NCBI GenBank assembly: GCA_035550375.1
Contig: DASZPH010000085.1
Span: forward strand, 310,001-374,000
Origin: DASSFG01 sp035550375
GTDB taxonomy: Bacteria > Planctomycetota > Planctomycetia > Pirellulales > JAICIG01
DNA: 64,000 nucleotides
Reading direction: 5' to 3'
Of the stretch, positions 24,050-33,344 are shown one piece after another; the stretch's first letter is position 1; every line of letters starts with the position of its first letter. Below the pieces are notes generated by a model, which was not told the origin of the DNA, did not search any database, and saw nothing but the letters and a program-made list of their open reading frames with translations. The position numbers and the translations under genes were made by a program.

Positions 24050-25143
24050 CAGAGGAAGTGATTCGCATCCTGGTGGTCGACGACTCGGCCCTCTATCGGC
24101 AGTTGGTGCGCAACGTGCTGCGCGACGTGCCCGGCGTTGAGGTTGTCGGCGCGGCGGGCAGCGGTCAGGAGGCGCTCGACCAGATCGAGCTGCTTGCCCC
24201 CGATTTGATCACGCTCGACGTGAACATGCCGGGCATTAACGGAATCGAAGTGCTGCGCCAGTTGCGCAAGCGGAGCTGTGCGACGAAGGCGATCATGCTG
24301 AGCGGGTTTACCGCCCAGGGGGCCCAGGTCACCACCGACGCCCTTCTGGAGGGCGCCTTCGATTTCATCCTCAAACCAGCCGGAGCCAACGCCGAGGCGA
24401 ATCGGACGGCGTTGCTCGCTGCGCTGTCGGAGAAGATCCAAGCCTATCGCAGCAGCCACGCGCGCCGCGCGCCAAAACGTAGCACATCGCCGGCCGCCAG
24501 TCCGACGGCAGGAATGGGCAGGTTGCCTGCCTCAAGGACGACCGCGGACGCGCCGTTCGAGGTCGTCGTCGTTGGCACGTCGACCGGAGGCCCTGTGGCA
24601 CTGCGGCAGATCCTGCCTCAACTGCCGGGCGATCTGCCCGTACCGATTCTGGTGGTGCAGCACATGCCGCCCCAGTACACGCATTCGCTGGCCCAGCGAT
24701 TGAACGAAGCTTCGCAGATCGAAGTCGTCGAGGCCTGCGAGGGGATGACGCTGGAAGCCGGGTGGGCCTTCATCGCCCCCGGGGGCCGGCAGATGAAAAT
24801 CGCCCGGCGCGGCGGCCGGCTGGCGATTCAGCTTACGGACGATCCGCCCGAACACAGTTGTCGCCCCTCGGTCGACTATCTTTTTCGTTCGGCCGCCGAG
24901 GTTCTAAGCGGCAAGGTTCTGGCGATCGTGCTCACCGGAATGGGACGCGACGGAACCGAGGGATGCCGGCTGCTCAAGAACCGCGGGGCGACGGTGGTCG
25001 CCCAGCATCCCGAAGGCTGCGTCGTCTACGGCATGCCCAAAGCCGTAGCCGACGAACAGCTTGCCGATCACGTCCTGCCGCTGGAATCGATTGCCGAGTT
25101 CGTCATCCGACAGGTTCGCTCGAAGCGAAAAATGGGCCGCTGA
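24046..25143 (+). CDS. cheB: CheB protein-glutamate methylesterase/deamidase
   Basis: A 365-residue protein with an N-terminal receiver (D58 in LITLDVNMPG) and a C-terminal methylesterase. The catalytic Ser is in VVVGTSTGGPVALRQIL, the His in LVVQHMPPQ, and the Asp in VLTGMGRDGTEG. It removes receptor methyl groups and may deamidate glutamine. The TTG at 24046 overlaps the cheY stop; GGAGG about 12 bases upstream supports it. A GTG at 24058 is the alternative start. Complete and apparently functional. Confidence 0.93.
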   Translation: MTEEVIRILVVDDSALYRQLVRNVLRDVPGVEVVGAAGSGQEALDQIELLAPDLITLDVNMPGINGIEVLRQLRKRSCATKAIMLSGFTAQGAQVTTDALLEGAFDFILKPAGANAEANRTALLAALSEKIQAYRSSHARRAPKRSTSPAASPTAGMGRLPASRTTADAPFEVVVVGTSTGGPVALRQILPQLPGDLPVPILVVQHMPPQYTHSLAQRLNEASQIEVVEACEGMTLEAGWAFIAPGGRQMKIARRGGRLAIQLTDDPPEHSCRPSVDYLFRSAAEVLSGKVLAIVLTGMGRDGTEGCRLLKNRGATVVAQHPEGCVVYGMPKAVADEQLADHVLPLESIAEFVIRQVRSKRKMGR

Positions 25144-25144
25144 A

Positions 25145-26545
25145 ATGACCGCCGACACCGCAACTCCAGCCCCGATCGCCCTCATTGCCGAAGACAGCCG
25201 CATTCAGGCCAAGATCCTGCAGAACCGGCTGACCCAGGCCGGCTACGACGTCCGCGTCGCGGGCGACGGAGCGGCCGCCCTGGAAATGGTCCGCCGCCAG
25301 AAGCCGGACATCATCATCTCCGACATCGAGATGCCCCGGATGACGGGCTACGAGTTGTGCCGCGCCGTCAAGCAGGACCCCGACCTGCACCTGGTGCCGG
25401 TCATCCTGCTTTCGACACTCTCCGATTCCGTCGACATCATCAAAGGGCTCGACGCCGGGGCGGACAACTATGTGACCAAGCCCTACGATCCGGACTATCT
25501 GCTGGCACGCGTCGAGTCGCTGCTCAAGACCCCCGTCGACGACGCCGGTCCAGAGAGCGACCTGGCGGTGACGCTCGCCGGGCAGACATTTCACGTCAAA
25601 TCGGGGCGCCGGCAGGTTCTCAACCTGCTGGTCTCGACGTTCGAGAACGCGGTGGAGAAGAACCGCGAGTTGCACCGCCTCAACGAGCAACTCACGCTGG
25701 CCAAAGAGAAGCTGCAGCAGTGGAACGTGGAACTGAAGTCGCTCAACCGGCAGCTCGACACCGCCAACCAGCGCATGACCCGCGACCTGCACGCCGCCGC
25801 ACGGGTGCAGCAGTCGCTCTTGCCCAGCAGGGACCTGGAGATTCCGGGCGTGGGCTTTGCCTGGAAATACACCCCCTGCGACGAGCTGGCGGGCGACTTT
25901 CTGAACTATTTTCCGCTGGACCAGCGGCACATCGCGCTGTTCGTCGTCGACGTGAGCGGTCACGGCGCCGCCTCGGCGCTGCTGGCCGTGGCGGTGGGGC
26001 GGCTGCTCACGCCGCATTCCTCCGAGTCGTCTCTGCTGGTGCGGCCAGACGCCGATGCGACGGGCGTGCGGATTACCTCGCCCGCGGAGGTGGCCCGCGA
26101 GCTGAACCGGCGGTTTCCCATGGAGTCGCAGAACGGGCTTTATTTCACGATGGTTTACGGCATTCTCGATACCGAGACGCACGAGCTGCGTTACGTCGTC
26201 GCGGGCCACCCGCCGGTCGTGCATCACCCCGCGGGCGCCGAGCCCTGCCATCTGGCCGGAGACGGTTTCGCCATCGGCATGATCGAGGACGTCGATTTCG
26301 ACGAGCAAACGATTCACCTGCAGCCAGGCGACCGCGTCTACCTCTATTCCGACGGAGTGCCTGAAGCCATGAACGCCGCAGGCGACCAGTTTACCAGCGC
26401 CCGGATGCACTCCGTGCTGGCGGGCGGGAACGGCAAGCCGCTTATCGACAGCGTCGACCAACTGTTCTCCGCGGTGACCGACTGGTGCGCACCGGACCGG
26501 CCAACCGACGACGTTTCGATTCTGGGATTGAACATCACCCGTTGA
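25145..26545 (+). CDS. Receiver-PP2C (RsbU/SpoIIE-type) response regulator phosphatase
   Basis: 466 residues. Receiver domain with D60 in IIISDIEMPRM and Lys in NYVTKPYDPDY; a coiled-coil linker (residues 165-225, NRELHRLNEQLTLAKEKLQQ); then a SpoIIE-type PP2C phosphatase (ARVQQSLLPS, LAGDFLNYFPL, FVVDVSGHGAASALLAVAVG, and DRVYLYSDGVPEAMNAAGD). Metal-binding Asps are mostly present, although the second Asp of the usual GDFYD motif is Asn. Such proteins act in partner switching, dephosphorylating anti-sigma-factor antagonists. The gene starts one base after the cheB stop, so the chemosensory pathway may feed gene expression or another switch instead of, or in addition to, motility. Confidence 0.9.
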   Translation: MTADTATPAPIALIAEDSRIQAKILQNRLTQAGYDVRVAGDGAAALEMVRRQKPDIIISDIEMPRMTGYELCRAVKQDPDLHLVPVILLSTLSDSVDIIKGLDAGADNYVTKPYDPDYLLARVESLLKTPVDDAGPESDLAVTLAGQTFHVKSGRRQVLNLLVSTFENAVEKNRELHRLNEQLTLAKEKLQQWNVELKSLNRQLDTANQRMTRDLHAAARVQQSLLPSRDLEIPGVGFAWKYTPCDELAGDFLNYFPLDQRHIALFVVDVSGHGAASALLAVAVGRLLTPHSSESSLLVRPDADATGVRITSPAEVARELNRRFPMESQNGLYFTMVYGILDTETHELRYVVAGHPPVVHHPAGAEPCHLAGDGFAIGMIEDVDFDEQTIHLQPGDRVYLYSDGVPEAMNAAGDQFTSARMHSVLAGGNGKPLIDSVDQLFSAVTDWCAPDRPTDDVSILGLNITR

Positions 26546-26715
26546 TGACAACCGGGGCGGCGGCGTTCGCAGGCCACCCGCATGCAAAGCCTTGCAATCC
26601 AGACTGCACGTCTTATTCTACAGTCATCGTCCGGCGGCCAATCGGGCAGCGCTCATCTCTCCCTTCGACCGAACCCAACTCGACGAGATCGAGAAGGCAT
26701 GCAAGGAGCCACGGT

Positions 26716-27615
26716 ATGAAACGCCTGGCACACGTTAATCTTGTCCGCACGTGTTCGAAGAGCGTGCTGCTCGTGTCGGCCATCGTCGCGCTTGGCCAAC
26801 CGCGGGCAGGAAGCGAAGAACCGGGCGACCTAGGGCCAGCCGAATCGGGATCGTCGGAGTCAGCGCCGACAGAGGCGGAGAAGAGTCATCTGCGGGCGGC
26901 TCAGCGGCACATGCGCGGTCTGGAACTGCGGCGTCGCGACGCCGAGAACGAGACCATCGAGCTCATTGACCGGCCATTGTTATCGTTCGGCGATCCGGCG
27001 AGGCAGTATCAGCGCGGCTCGTTCTGGGCCTGGGGACGAACCGGCCGTCCCGCCGCGTTCATGGAAGTTTGGCAGAACGCCGATCAACCGGAGTTGTGGC
27101 GACATTCGATCACGCTCTGTTCCTCCGACCGACTTGTCCTGGACGCCGGCATTTCAGGACGCTGGACCCCTCCTCAGGCTGCGCTCGAAACACGGGCCAT
27201 CGCCGACGCGCCGCCACCGGCCAAGGAGGAAAGCGCAAGGCTACGTCAACTCAAAGAACTCGGCCGCCGGTTTACCGCCCATGAATTCTGGGACCCTGAC
27301 AACTCCCGCTTCGAACTGCGGCTATTGCCTCAGCCTGTTCACCGATACACGGACCCGACAGCGCGGCTTCAGGACGGGGCGGTCTTCATCGTCGCGCACG
27401 GCACGAATCCGGAAATCGTGCTCTTGATCGAGGCGCAGGGCGACTCTCTCGAATCGTCCCGCTGGCACTACGCGCTCGTCCGGACCAGCAGCGCCGAGTT
27501 GCACGTCTCGCTCGACGGCAAGGAAATCTGGCAACGCGGCCGCGTGCCCAACATCGCCGGCAGCCCGCTGGAGTCCTACTGGATCTTCCGTCTGCCCGTG
27601 GAATCGCAGCCCTGA
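26716..27615 (+). CDS. Secreted hypothetical protein
   Basis: 299 residues from ATG 26716 (AAGGAG nine bases upstream). Signal peptide MKRLAHVNLVRTCSKSVLLV then SAIVALGQPRAGS. A Glu/Ser-rich linker precedes a domain rich in Trp and Arg (FWAWGRTGRPAAFMEVWQ; ELWRHSITLCSSDRLVLD; ELGRRFTAHEFWDPDNSRFE). The latter stretch resembles the repeated RRFTAHE-type planctomycete secreted domain of unknown function. No catalytic motif recognised. Stands alone after the chemosensory operon, with no obvious functional link. Confidence 0.7.
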   Translation: MKRLAHVNLVRTCSKSVLLVSAIVALGQPRAGSEEPGDLGPAESGSSESAPTEAEKSHLRAAQRHMRGLELRRRDAENETIELIDRPLLSFGDPARQYQRGSFWAWGRTGRPAAFMEVWQNADQPELWRHSITLCSSDRLVLDAGISGRWTPPQAALETRAIADAPPPAKEESARLRQLKELGRRFTAHEFWDPDNSRFELRLLPQPVHRYTDPTARLQDGAVFIVAHGTNPEIVLLIEAQGDSLESSRWHYALVRTSSAELHVSLDGKEIWQRGRVPNIAGSPLESYWIFRLPVESQP

Positions 27616-27743
27616 AGAACAAGGTGACCGCCGTCAGCCTTGCTTGTGGCCCCTGACCGCCGGGAGCGATAATCAACATACGTGCCGAGGACGCATAACC
27701 TGCCTATACGGTGTTTACCCTGACTGGCCAAGGAACCCGACGT

Positions 27744-29591
27744 ATGAAGAAGTCGACCCTAGTTCGGAAATCGGCCCGGTCCACGTTTCGCCCGTCTCTA
27801 GAATTCCTGGAAACAAGGCTCACCCCAAGTACTTACACCGTCTCGAGCCTGGCCGATTCGGGCCAGGGCTCCCTTCGTGAGGCGATCGCCAGCGCCAACG
27901 GCGATAATACGGCCGATGTGATCGACTTCTCGGTGGCGGGCGTCATCCAATTGACGTCGGGCCCTCTGCCTGCCATCACCAATACCGTGAACATCGACGG
28001 GGCGAGCGCCCCCGGGTTCGCTGGCGCACCGGTCGTCGAAATCGACAACAATGGCTTCGCTGGTCTTACCATTAGCGGCTTTGCTGACCGTCTCGCTTCC
28101 CTTAGCATCGTGCACGCCAGCGGTCCCGGCGTGACCCTTCTGGGTTTGGGCTCGCTTGGGCCATCCCTCGGTGACGACACGGTCGTTGGCAACGATATCG
28201 GCCTCGCTCTCGATGGATCGGTAGCCGCCAACACGGGCGTCGGTTTGTTCATCGATAATTCCAGCGGTGACACCGTCGGCGGAACGACCCCCCTCGATCG
28301 CAATGTCATCAGCGGCAACGGCGCGGGCGGCATTGAGGTGGCGCCGAGCGGTGCGTTCGGGCTGACCGGCAAGATCGTGGGCAATTTCATCGGGACGGAC
28401 CACACCGGACAAACGGCCGCGGCCAACCAGGGCAATGGCATCACGATATTCGCGGGCGTAGGCGACCGAGGTAACGTTACCGGTGCCATTGCCGTCGGCG
28501 GCGCGGATGCGGGCGATGGCAACACGATCGCCTTTAACAGCCAATACGGCATTGTCGTCGACACGGGCAGAGGTAACACCATTAGTGAGAACTCCATCTT
28601 CAACAACGGAGCGGGGGGCATCCTCCTGACCAACAATGGCAACAACAATCAGCCAGCGCCCGTTTTGACAGCCGCCTTTCAGCCTACTCCCACCACAATC
28701 GAGGTTAGCGGCACTCTTGTGGTGCCGAGTTTTCAAGGGTCCGGTGTGCCCTATGTCGTCGAGATCTTCGCCACCCCGACCGGCACGCCCACGGGCCAGG
28801 GCCGGAATTTCATTGGCTCGCTGACCGTTGTCCCCAATGCCGCCGGCATCGCTCCGTTCGTCTTCCGCTCCAGCTTTGCCTCAGCCAGCGGAAACTCCTT
28901 CACAGCCACAGCCACAAATGGCGAGGGGACCAGCAGCACCTCGGCTTTTTCCCCGGCCCTCGGACTGAGCGGCAGTGCCAACACGGTCTTCGTGGCGAGC
29001 ACTTACGGGCTTCTGCTCAATCGAGCTCCCGATGCCGCCGCCTTCTGGGTCAACGGATTGAACGGCGGAACCCTCACTCCTGCCAGCGCGGTGCTCGGCA
29101 TCGAAGGGAGCGAAGAGTACATCAGGGACCAGGTCGACGCCATGTACTTGCGCTACCTGGATCGGGCCGCCGACCCGCCAGGCCAGCAGCACTGGGTCGG
29201 CGTCGTACAGGCTGGCGGTACCTTCGAGCAAGTGGCCGAGGGACTGGTCAGCTCGCAGGAATACTACGTGCTGCAAGGCGGAACCGATCAGGGGTTTGTC
29301 ACGGGCCTCTACCACGAGGTGCTCAACCGTAATCCCAGCACAGCGGAGTTGGCCGGTTGGGAGACGGTCCTCGATGCGGGCGCGTCGCGAGCCAGCGTGG
29401 CCGTCGGTTTCCTTACCTCTCAGGAATACCGCACCGATTTGGTGCAAAACGATTACATGACCTTCCTGCTCCGCGCGGCTGATCCGGGCGGGCTCACGTT
29501 TTGGGTCCATGCGCTGAATGCTGCGTTCACTGACCAGGAAGTGCTCGCGGAGATCCTCGGTTCGCCCGAGGGATACCAGCTCTGGTCTTGA
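27744..29591 (+). CDS. Extracellular right-handed beta-helix protein with DUF4214 repeats
   Basis: 615 residues from ATG 27744. The N-terminus KKSTLVRKSARSTFRPSLEF followed by LETRLTPS is the planctomycete LExR-type surface/export signal. Residues 35-330 are a beta-helix of the CSLREAI class (GQGSLREAIASANGD; NTISENSIFNNGAGGI). A short Ig-like part follows. The C-terminus holds three DUF4214-type repeats (VASTYGLLLNRAPDAAAFWV; LYHEVLNRNPSTAELAGWE; NDYMTFLLRAADPGGLTFWV). Likely exported and anchored outside, as an adhesin or matrix protein. The ATG at 27711 adds eleven residues and is less likely. Confidence 0.82.
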   Translation: MKKSTLVRKSARSTFRPSLEFLETRLTPSTYTVSSLADSGQGSLREAIASANGDNTADVIDFSVAGVIQLTSGPLPAITNTVNIDGASAPGFAGAPVVEIDNNGFAGLTISGFADRLASLSIVHASGPGVTLLGLGSLGPSLGDDTVVGNDIGLALDGSVAANTGVGLFIDNSSGDTVGGTTPLDRNVISGNGAGGIEVAPSGAFGLTGKIVGNFIGTDHTGQTAAANQGNGITIFAGVGDRGNVTGAIAVGGADAGDGNTIAFNSQYGIVVDTGRGNTISENSIFNNGAGGILLTNNGNNNQPAPVLTAAFQPTPTTIEVSGTLVVPSFQGSGVPYVVEIFATPTGTPTGQGRNFIGSLTVVPNAAGIAPFVFRSSFASASGNSFTATATNGEGTSSTSAFSPALGLSGSANTVFVASTYGLLLNRAPDAAAFWVNGLNGGTLTPASAVLGIEGSEEYIRDQVDAMYLRYLDRAADPPGQQHWVGVVQAGGTFEQVAEGLVSSQEYYVLQGGTDQGFVTGLYHEVLNRNPSTAELAGWETVLDAGASRASVAVGFLTSQEYRTDLVQNDYMTFLLRAADPGGLTFWVHALNAAFTDQEVLAEILGSPEGYQLWS

Positions 29592-29620
29592 TCTGGGTCG
29601 ACATTTTACCCGCCAATGGG

Positions 29621-30763
29621 TCAGTTCTCGGAGCCAAGGGGAGCACATTCAGGCTCGATCTCAGATGTCTCTTCGCCATCTGGCTGACCCTTTTGCAAGG
29701 TCTTCTGCGATCGCCAGGATTCTCCAAAGATTCCTGACGACTTGGCCCAAAGCTGCGACCGCCGTTCGATAAAAAACCAGAAGACGAAAGCCGCAGCAAT
29801 CGATGTCCCAAATGCCGCGGCGATCGCCGAATAGCGAATCGCGGGAGATTCGGGTAGGCGTGACGCTAGGTTGATAACTCTTCCGCCGATTGGAACGTGG
29901 AGCAGATAAAGCGAATAGGAGATCGTCCCCAGAAAGGCGACTGGCCTGAGAAACCGGGTGACTTCGCGTGAGGCAACCCCGACCATGGTCACCGCGGTAG
30001 CAAGCCCCACAGCAGTTTGCTGACTTCCAACGATCCAGAATGAAATGAACGAAATCAGGCACAGCAGGAGCGTATACCACAGACCTGACAACTTGCCGAC
30101 GTAGAACTGAAAGGTAAGCATTCCGATCGCGAACAAGGGAAGCCAATGGGGAAGTAGTGAAGAATTACGCCCCCCAACAAAGCCAAAGAGTGCTATCGCA
30201 AGAACGCTCGCGGCGCGCACCGGCGCTTTTTCGTGGGCCAGCAGCGGATAGGCAATTGCCATGAAGATGTAGTATTGAAACTCGATGGCAAGCGTCCAGA
30301 ACACTGGATTAAGCCATCCGAATTCCAAAATTGCGTTCAGATAGCCGAGGTGAGCCGCCAACCTCTGCCAGCTCAGTTCCAAGGGCTGTCCTCGAAAACT
30401 GGCCGAAAGGGATGAAAGATAATGCAGGACAATAATGAGTAGTATGCACGACAAGTAGGGCGGCTCTAACCTCTTCAGCCGGCGAATGAAGAAATCGGCA
30501 CCGTTACTCAGCCGATAGGATCGCAGATGCAATGAGTAGGGGATCACAAATCCGGAAATGACGAAGAACGATTCCACGCCCAACCAGCCGAACGACGCAA
30601 GCTGTTTCAGCGGGTCATCCGAGGGCAGGAAGGTACGGTTTCCGCACGTAAAGTGATATAAGCAGACCGATGCCGCAGCGATCCCGCGCAGGTGGTCCAG
30701 CACGGGAATGTGGGTTGCTTTCGCCAACGGCGGTTGGTCTGCGGTATCGGGGTAGCGGGTCAT
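29621..30763 (-). CDS. Acyltransferase 3 (OafA/YrhL-like) membrane protein
   Basis: A 380-residue integral membrane acyltransferase with about ten helices. The opening HIPVLDHLRGIAAASVCLYH and the FFVISGFVIPYSLHLRSYRL, FFIRRLKRLEPPYL block are hallmarks; the catalytic His is in VCLYHF. The C-terminus (GTISYSLYLLHVPI, FWFFIERRSQ) also fits. These enzymes O-acylate sugars of surface polymers. Codon use is noticeably less GC-biased than in both neighbours, suggesting transfer. It converges with the DUF4214 gene. Confidence 0.88.
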   Translation of the reverse strand: MTRYPDTADQPPLAKATHIPVLDHLRGIAAASVCLYHFTCGNRTFLPSDDPLKQLASFGWLGVESFFVISGFVIPYSLHLRSYRLSNGADFFIRRLKRLEPPYLSCILLIIVLHYLSSLSASFRGQPLELSWQRLAAHLGYLNAILEFGWLNPVFWTLAIEFQYYIFMAIAYPLLAHEKAPVRAASVLAIALFGFVGGRNSSLLPHWLPLFAIGMLTFQFYVGKLSGLWYTLLLCLISFISFWIVGSQQTAVGLATAVTMVGVASREVTRFLRPVAFLGTISYSLYLLHVPIGGRVINLASRLPESPAIRYSAIAAAFGTSIAAAFVFWFFIERRSQLWAKSSGIFGESWRSQKTLQKGQPDGEETSEIEPECAPLGSEN

Positions 30764-30837
30764 TGTGGATTTGTATCCTTTGCCGACAATCGTGGTTCAG
30801 CGCGTTGCCGCGCTCAGCCCAGCCATAATCGTCGACC

Positions 30838-33198
30838 TCACCTGCTTTGAGCGGGACGCTGCGAGGGAACCTGCCACTCTAAGATCCCGCCCGAAAAACT
30901 CGGCTGGAGCGTGACTTCAAGCCTGATTGCCCGCGTCGTCACGGGCTTGAACTCGACGCGATTGAATTCATCAAGCGCCGTCTCGTACGCCTGGTCCGGC
31001 TTCAGTTCGACCGGCTTCCAATCGTTGCCGTCAAGCCAGACGAGCCGCCAGCTTGCGGGGACACGACACTGCCCGCGGCCCGTGTCGTCGAACCAGTAGA
31101 CGGCCGACGAGTCGAGGGTGTGGGGCCGATCGAACCGGTAGGCAACCCATTCGGTCGAGCCCCGATGATCCCACCAGGTCAGGCGCGGCAAGTCGTGGTC
31201 GCCCGAGGAGCGGGGCAAGTTCCCGTCGGCGAGCGCAGTCACCGTGTCGTTCGCCCAGCAGTGCGAGGTCGAGACGCGAATTCCGTTTATGACCTCGCCC
31301 GTCTCGCCCGGAATCTCCGCCAGCTCGGGCGACTCGGGTAGCCAAACGGCCATCTGGCCCGGCGCGCGGTTGTCCCAGGCGTAATACGGCACCGCCCGGA
31401 ATTTGACCTTCTGCGTGGCGGGCGTGTCGGCGTCGCCGGTGGTGCTCGCCCCTACTCGAATGCCGCCGCCGCAAATCACGACAACTCCGCCGAGCAGGTC
31501 GGGCTCGAACGGCGCCTCGAAGTCCGCCTCGCGAGGCAGGACAAGATTGCGCACCTGCCCGTCGTTGTCGACGCCCTCCAGACAGTAGACCACCGGTCCA
31601 CGTTGAATGGCCACGCGCCCGACGTCGGCCTGCACGTGCGGATCGGCATAGACGCGCTCCACCGGCATATCGAGTGACAAGCTGACCACGTCGCCCGGCT
31701 GCCAGGTTCGGCTCAGCGTCAAGTAGCCGCGATCAAGCTTGGCTTCCACCGGCCGCCCGTTGACTTGCGTCTTAACACGATGGCACCAACCTGGGACGCG
31801 CAACTTCAAGTCGAAGGCCATCGGCTTGGCTGGATCAAGCGTGAGCTTCACCTCGCCCTGCCACGGGTAGCGGGTCTCTTCGCGCACCTTCACCGTCGCG
31901 CCGCCCAGGGTCACTTCGGCCTCGTTGCTGAAATAGAGCACCGTCCACAGCTCGTTGCCGCGGGTGGCAAAGGCCCGTTCGCCCATGCCGGGAACGTAGC
32001 GCACAATGTTGGTGGGGCAGCACGAGCAATCGAACCACGGCACGCGGTGGTGATTGCCTTTGCTTCCCAGAGGATTGACGTAGAAGAACCGGTCGCCCGA
32101 CAGCGACACGCCGGAGAGCAGCCCGTTGTAGACTTCTCGCTCCAGCACGTCGGCGTATTTGCCGTCGCCGCTCATCAAAAACAGCCGATGGTTCCAGAGG
32201 GCCATGCCGATGGCGGCGCAGGTTTCGGCATAGGCCGAATCGTTGGGCAAGTCATAGGGGACCGTAAAACCTTCGTTGTGGGCCGACGGCCCGATGCCGC
32301 CGGTGACATACATCTTTCGCTCGACCACGTCGCGCCAGATGCTCTCCAGGCTGGCGAGCAGATCACGGTCGCCCGTGACGGCGGCCACGTCGGCCATGGC
32401 GGCGTAGAGATACATGGCCCGCACGGCATGGCCGGCCACTTCCATTTGCTGGCGGACCGGCTTGTCGTCCTGGGCATACTGGCCGAAAAGCCGCCGCAGG
32501 TCGCCACGGCCGCGGACGTCGATAAAGTACTGCGCCTGCTGCAGGTATTTCTTCTCTCCGGTGGCGTGCCACAACTTGATTAGAGCCAGCTCGATTTCTT
32601 CGTGGCCGCACGTGTCGCACTTCTTCCCTTCGCCAAACGTCTCGCAAATCTCGTCGGCAAATTTTTTGGCCACCTCGAGAAGCTTCGTTTTGCCGGTGGC
32701 CTGGTGGTAGGCAACCGCGGCTTCGATCAAGTGGCCGGCACAATACAGCTCGTGACCGTACTGGATGTTCTGCCAGCGCGCCTGCGGCTCGACCAGCGTG
32801 TAGTAGGTGTTCAGATATCCGTCGGGCTGCTGGGCCGCGGCGATCTGGTCGATGATGGCGTCGGTTCGCTCTCGGAGCTGCGGGTCGTCGTGGGTCCGCA
32901 GCGAATAGGCGATCCCTTCGATCATCTTGTAGACGTCGGAATCATTGAACAACGCCCCCTCGTGCTTGCCCGGCGCGAGCTTCGCCGCCACGGCAAAATT
33001 CTTGATGCGGCCCGTGATCTCGCACTGGCGAAGATTGGCCTCGATCGTGACCGTGCGGTTCGCCTCCACCTTGGGCGACCAGAATGCGTCATTGATCCGA
33101 ACGTCTTGGAACGGAACGGCGGCAAGCGGCTCGTCCGCGAGGCATTCGGCGTGCTGAACGAGCAACAGAATCGGAACGGTTATAGCTGGATGTCGCAT
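30838..33198 (-). CDS. Glycoside hydrolase family 127 protein (beta-L-arabinofuranosidase-like)
   Basis: A 786-residue secreted enzyme. Signal peptide MRHPAITVPILLLVQHAECL. An (alpha/alpha)6 barrel from about residue 30 (VRINDAFWSPKVEANRTVTI; FNDSDVYKMIEGIAYSLRTH; DGYLNTYYT). The GH127 zinc/catalytic residues are visible: E325-T-C327 (YAETCAAIGMALWNHRLF) and C393-C394 in FDCSCCPTNIVRYV, matching E338, C340, C417 and C418 of the Bifidobacterium enzyme HypBA1. C-terminal beta domains end the protein. Probable role: removal of terminal arabinofuranosyl or related sugars. It is divergent to the amidohydrolase gene; the 146-base gap between them must contain both promoters. Confidence 0.9.
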   Translation of the reverse strand: MRHPAITVPILLLVQHAECLADEPLAAVPFQDVRINDAFWSPKVEANRTVTIEANLRQCEITGRIKNFAVAAKLAPGKHEGALFNDSDVYKMIEGIAYSLRTHDDPQLRERTDAIIDQIAAAQQPDGYLNTYYTLVEPQARWQNIQYGHELYCAGHLIEAAVAYHQATGKTKLLEVAKKFADEICETFGEGKKCDTCGHEEIELALIKLWHATGEKKYLQQAQYFIDVRGRGDLRRLFGQYAQDDKPVRQQMEVAGHAVRAMYLYAAMADVAAVTGDRDLLASLESIWRDVVERKMYVTGGIGPSAHNEGFTVPYDLPNDSAYAETCAAIGMALWNHRLFLMSGDGKYADVLEREVYNGLLSGVSLSGDRFFYVNPLGSKGNHHRVPWFDCSCCPTNIVRYVPGMGERAFATRGNELWTVLYFSNEAEVTLGGATVKVREETRYPWQGEVKLTLDPAKPMAFDLKLRVPGWCHRVKTQVNGRPVEAKLDRGYLTLSRTWQPGDVVSLSLDMPVERVYADPHVQADVGRVAIQRGPVVYCLEGVDNDGQVRNLVLPREADFEAPFEPDLLGGVVVICGGGIRVGASTTGDADTPATQKVKFRAVPYYAWDNRAPGQMAVWLPESPELAEIPGETGEVINGIRVSTSHCWANDTVTALADGNLPRSSGDHDLPRLTWWDHRGSTEWVAYRFDRPHTLDSSAVYWFDDTGRGQCRVPASWRLVWLDGNDWKPVELKPDQAYETALDEFNRVEFKPVTTRAIRLEVTLQPSFSGGILEWQVPSQRPAQSR

Positions 33199-33344
33199 AG
33201 TCGGGCGGGCGAGAGGGTTCGGGGTTCGATGCTTGATCTGCTTCGGCCGCGGAGCCGCCGGGCGAACCGATTATACTGGCAAACGGCCGCGGCGGCCCGC
33301 CGGCCACTCGATGTGTTTGAACCCGCCGCCTTGACCATCTCGTG

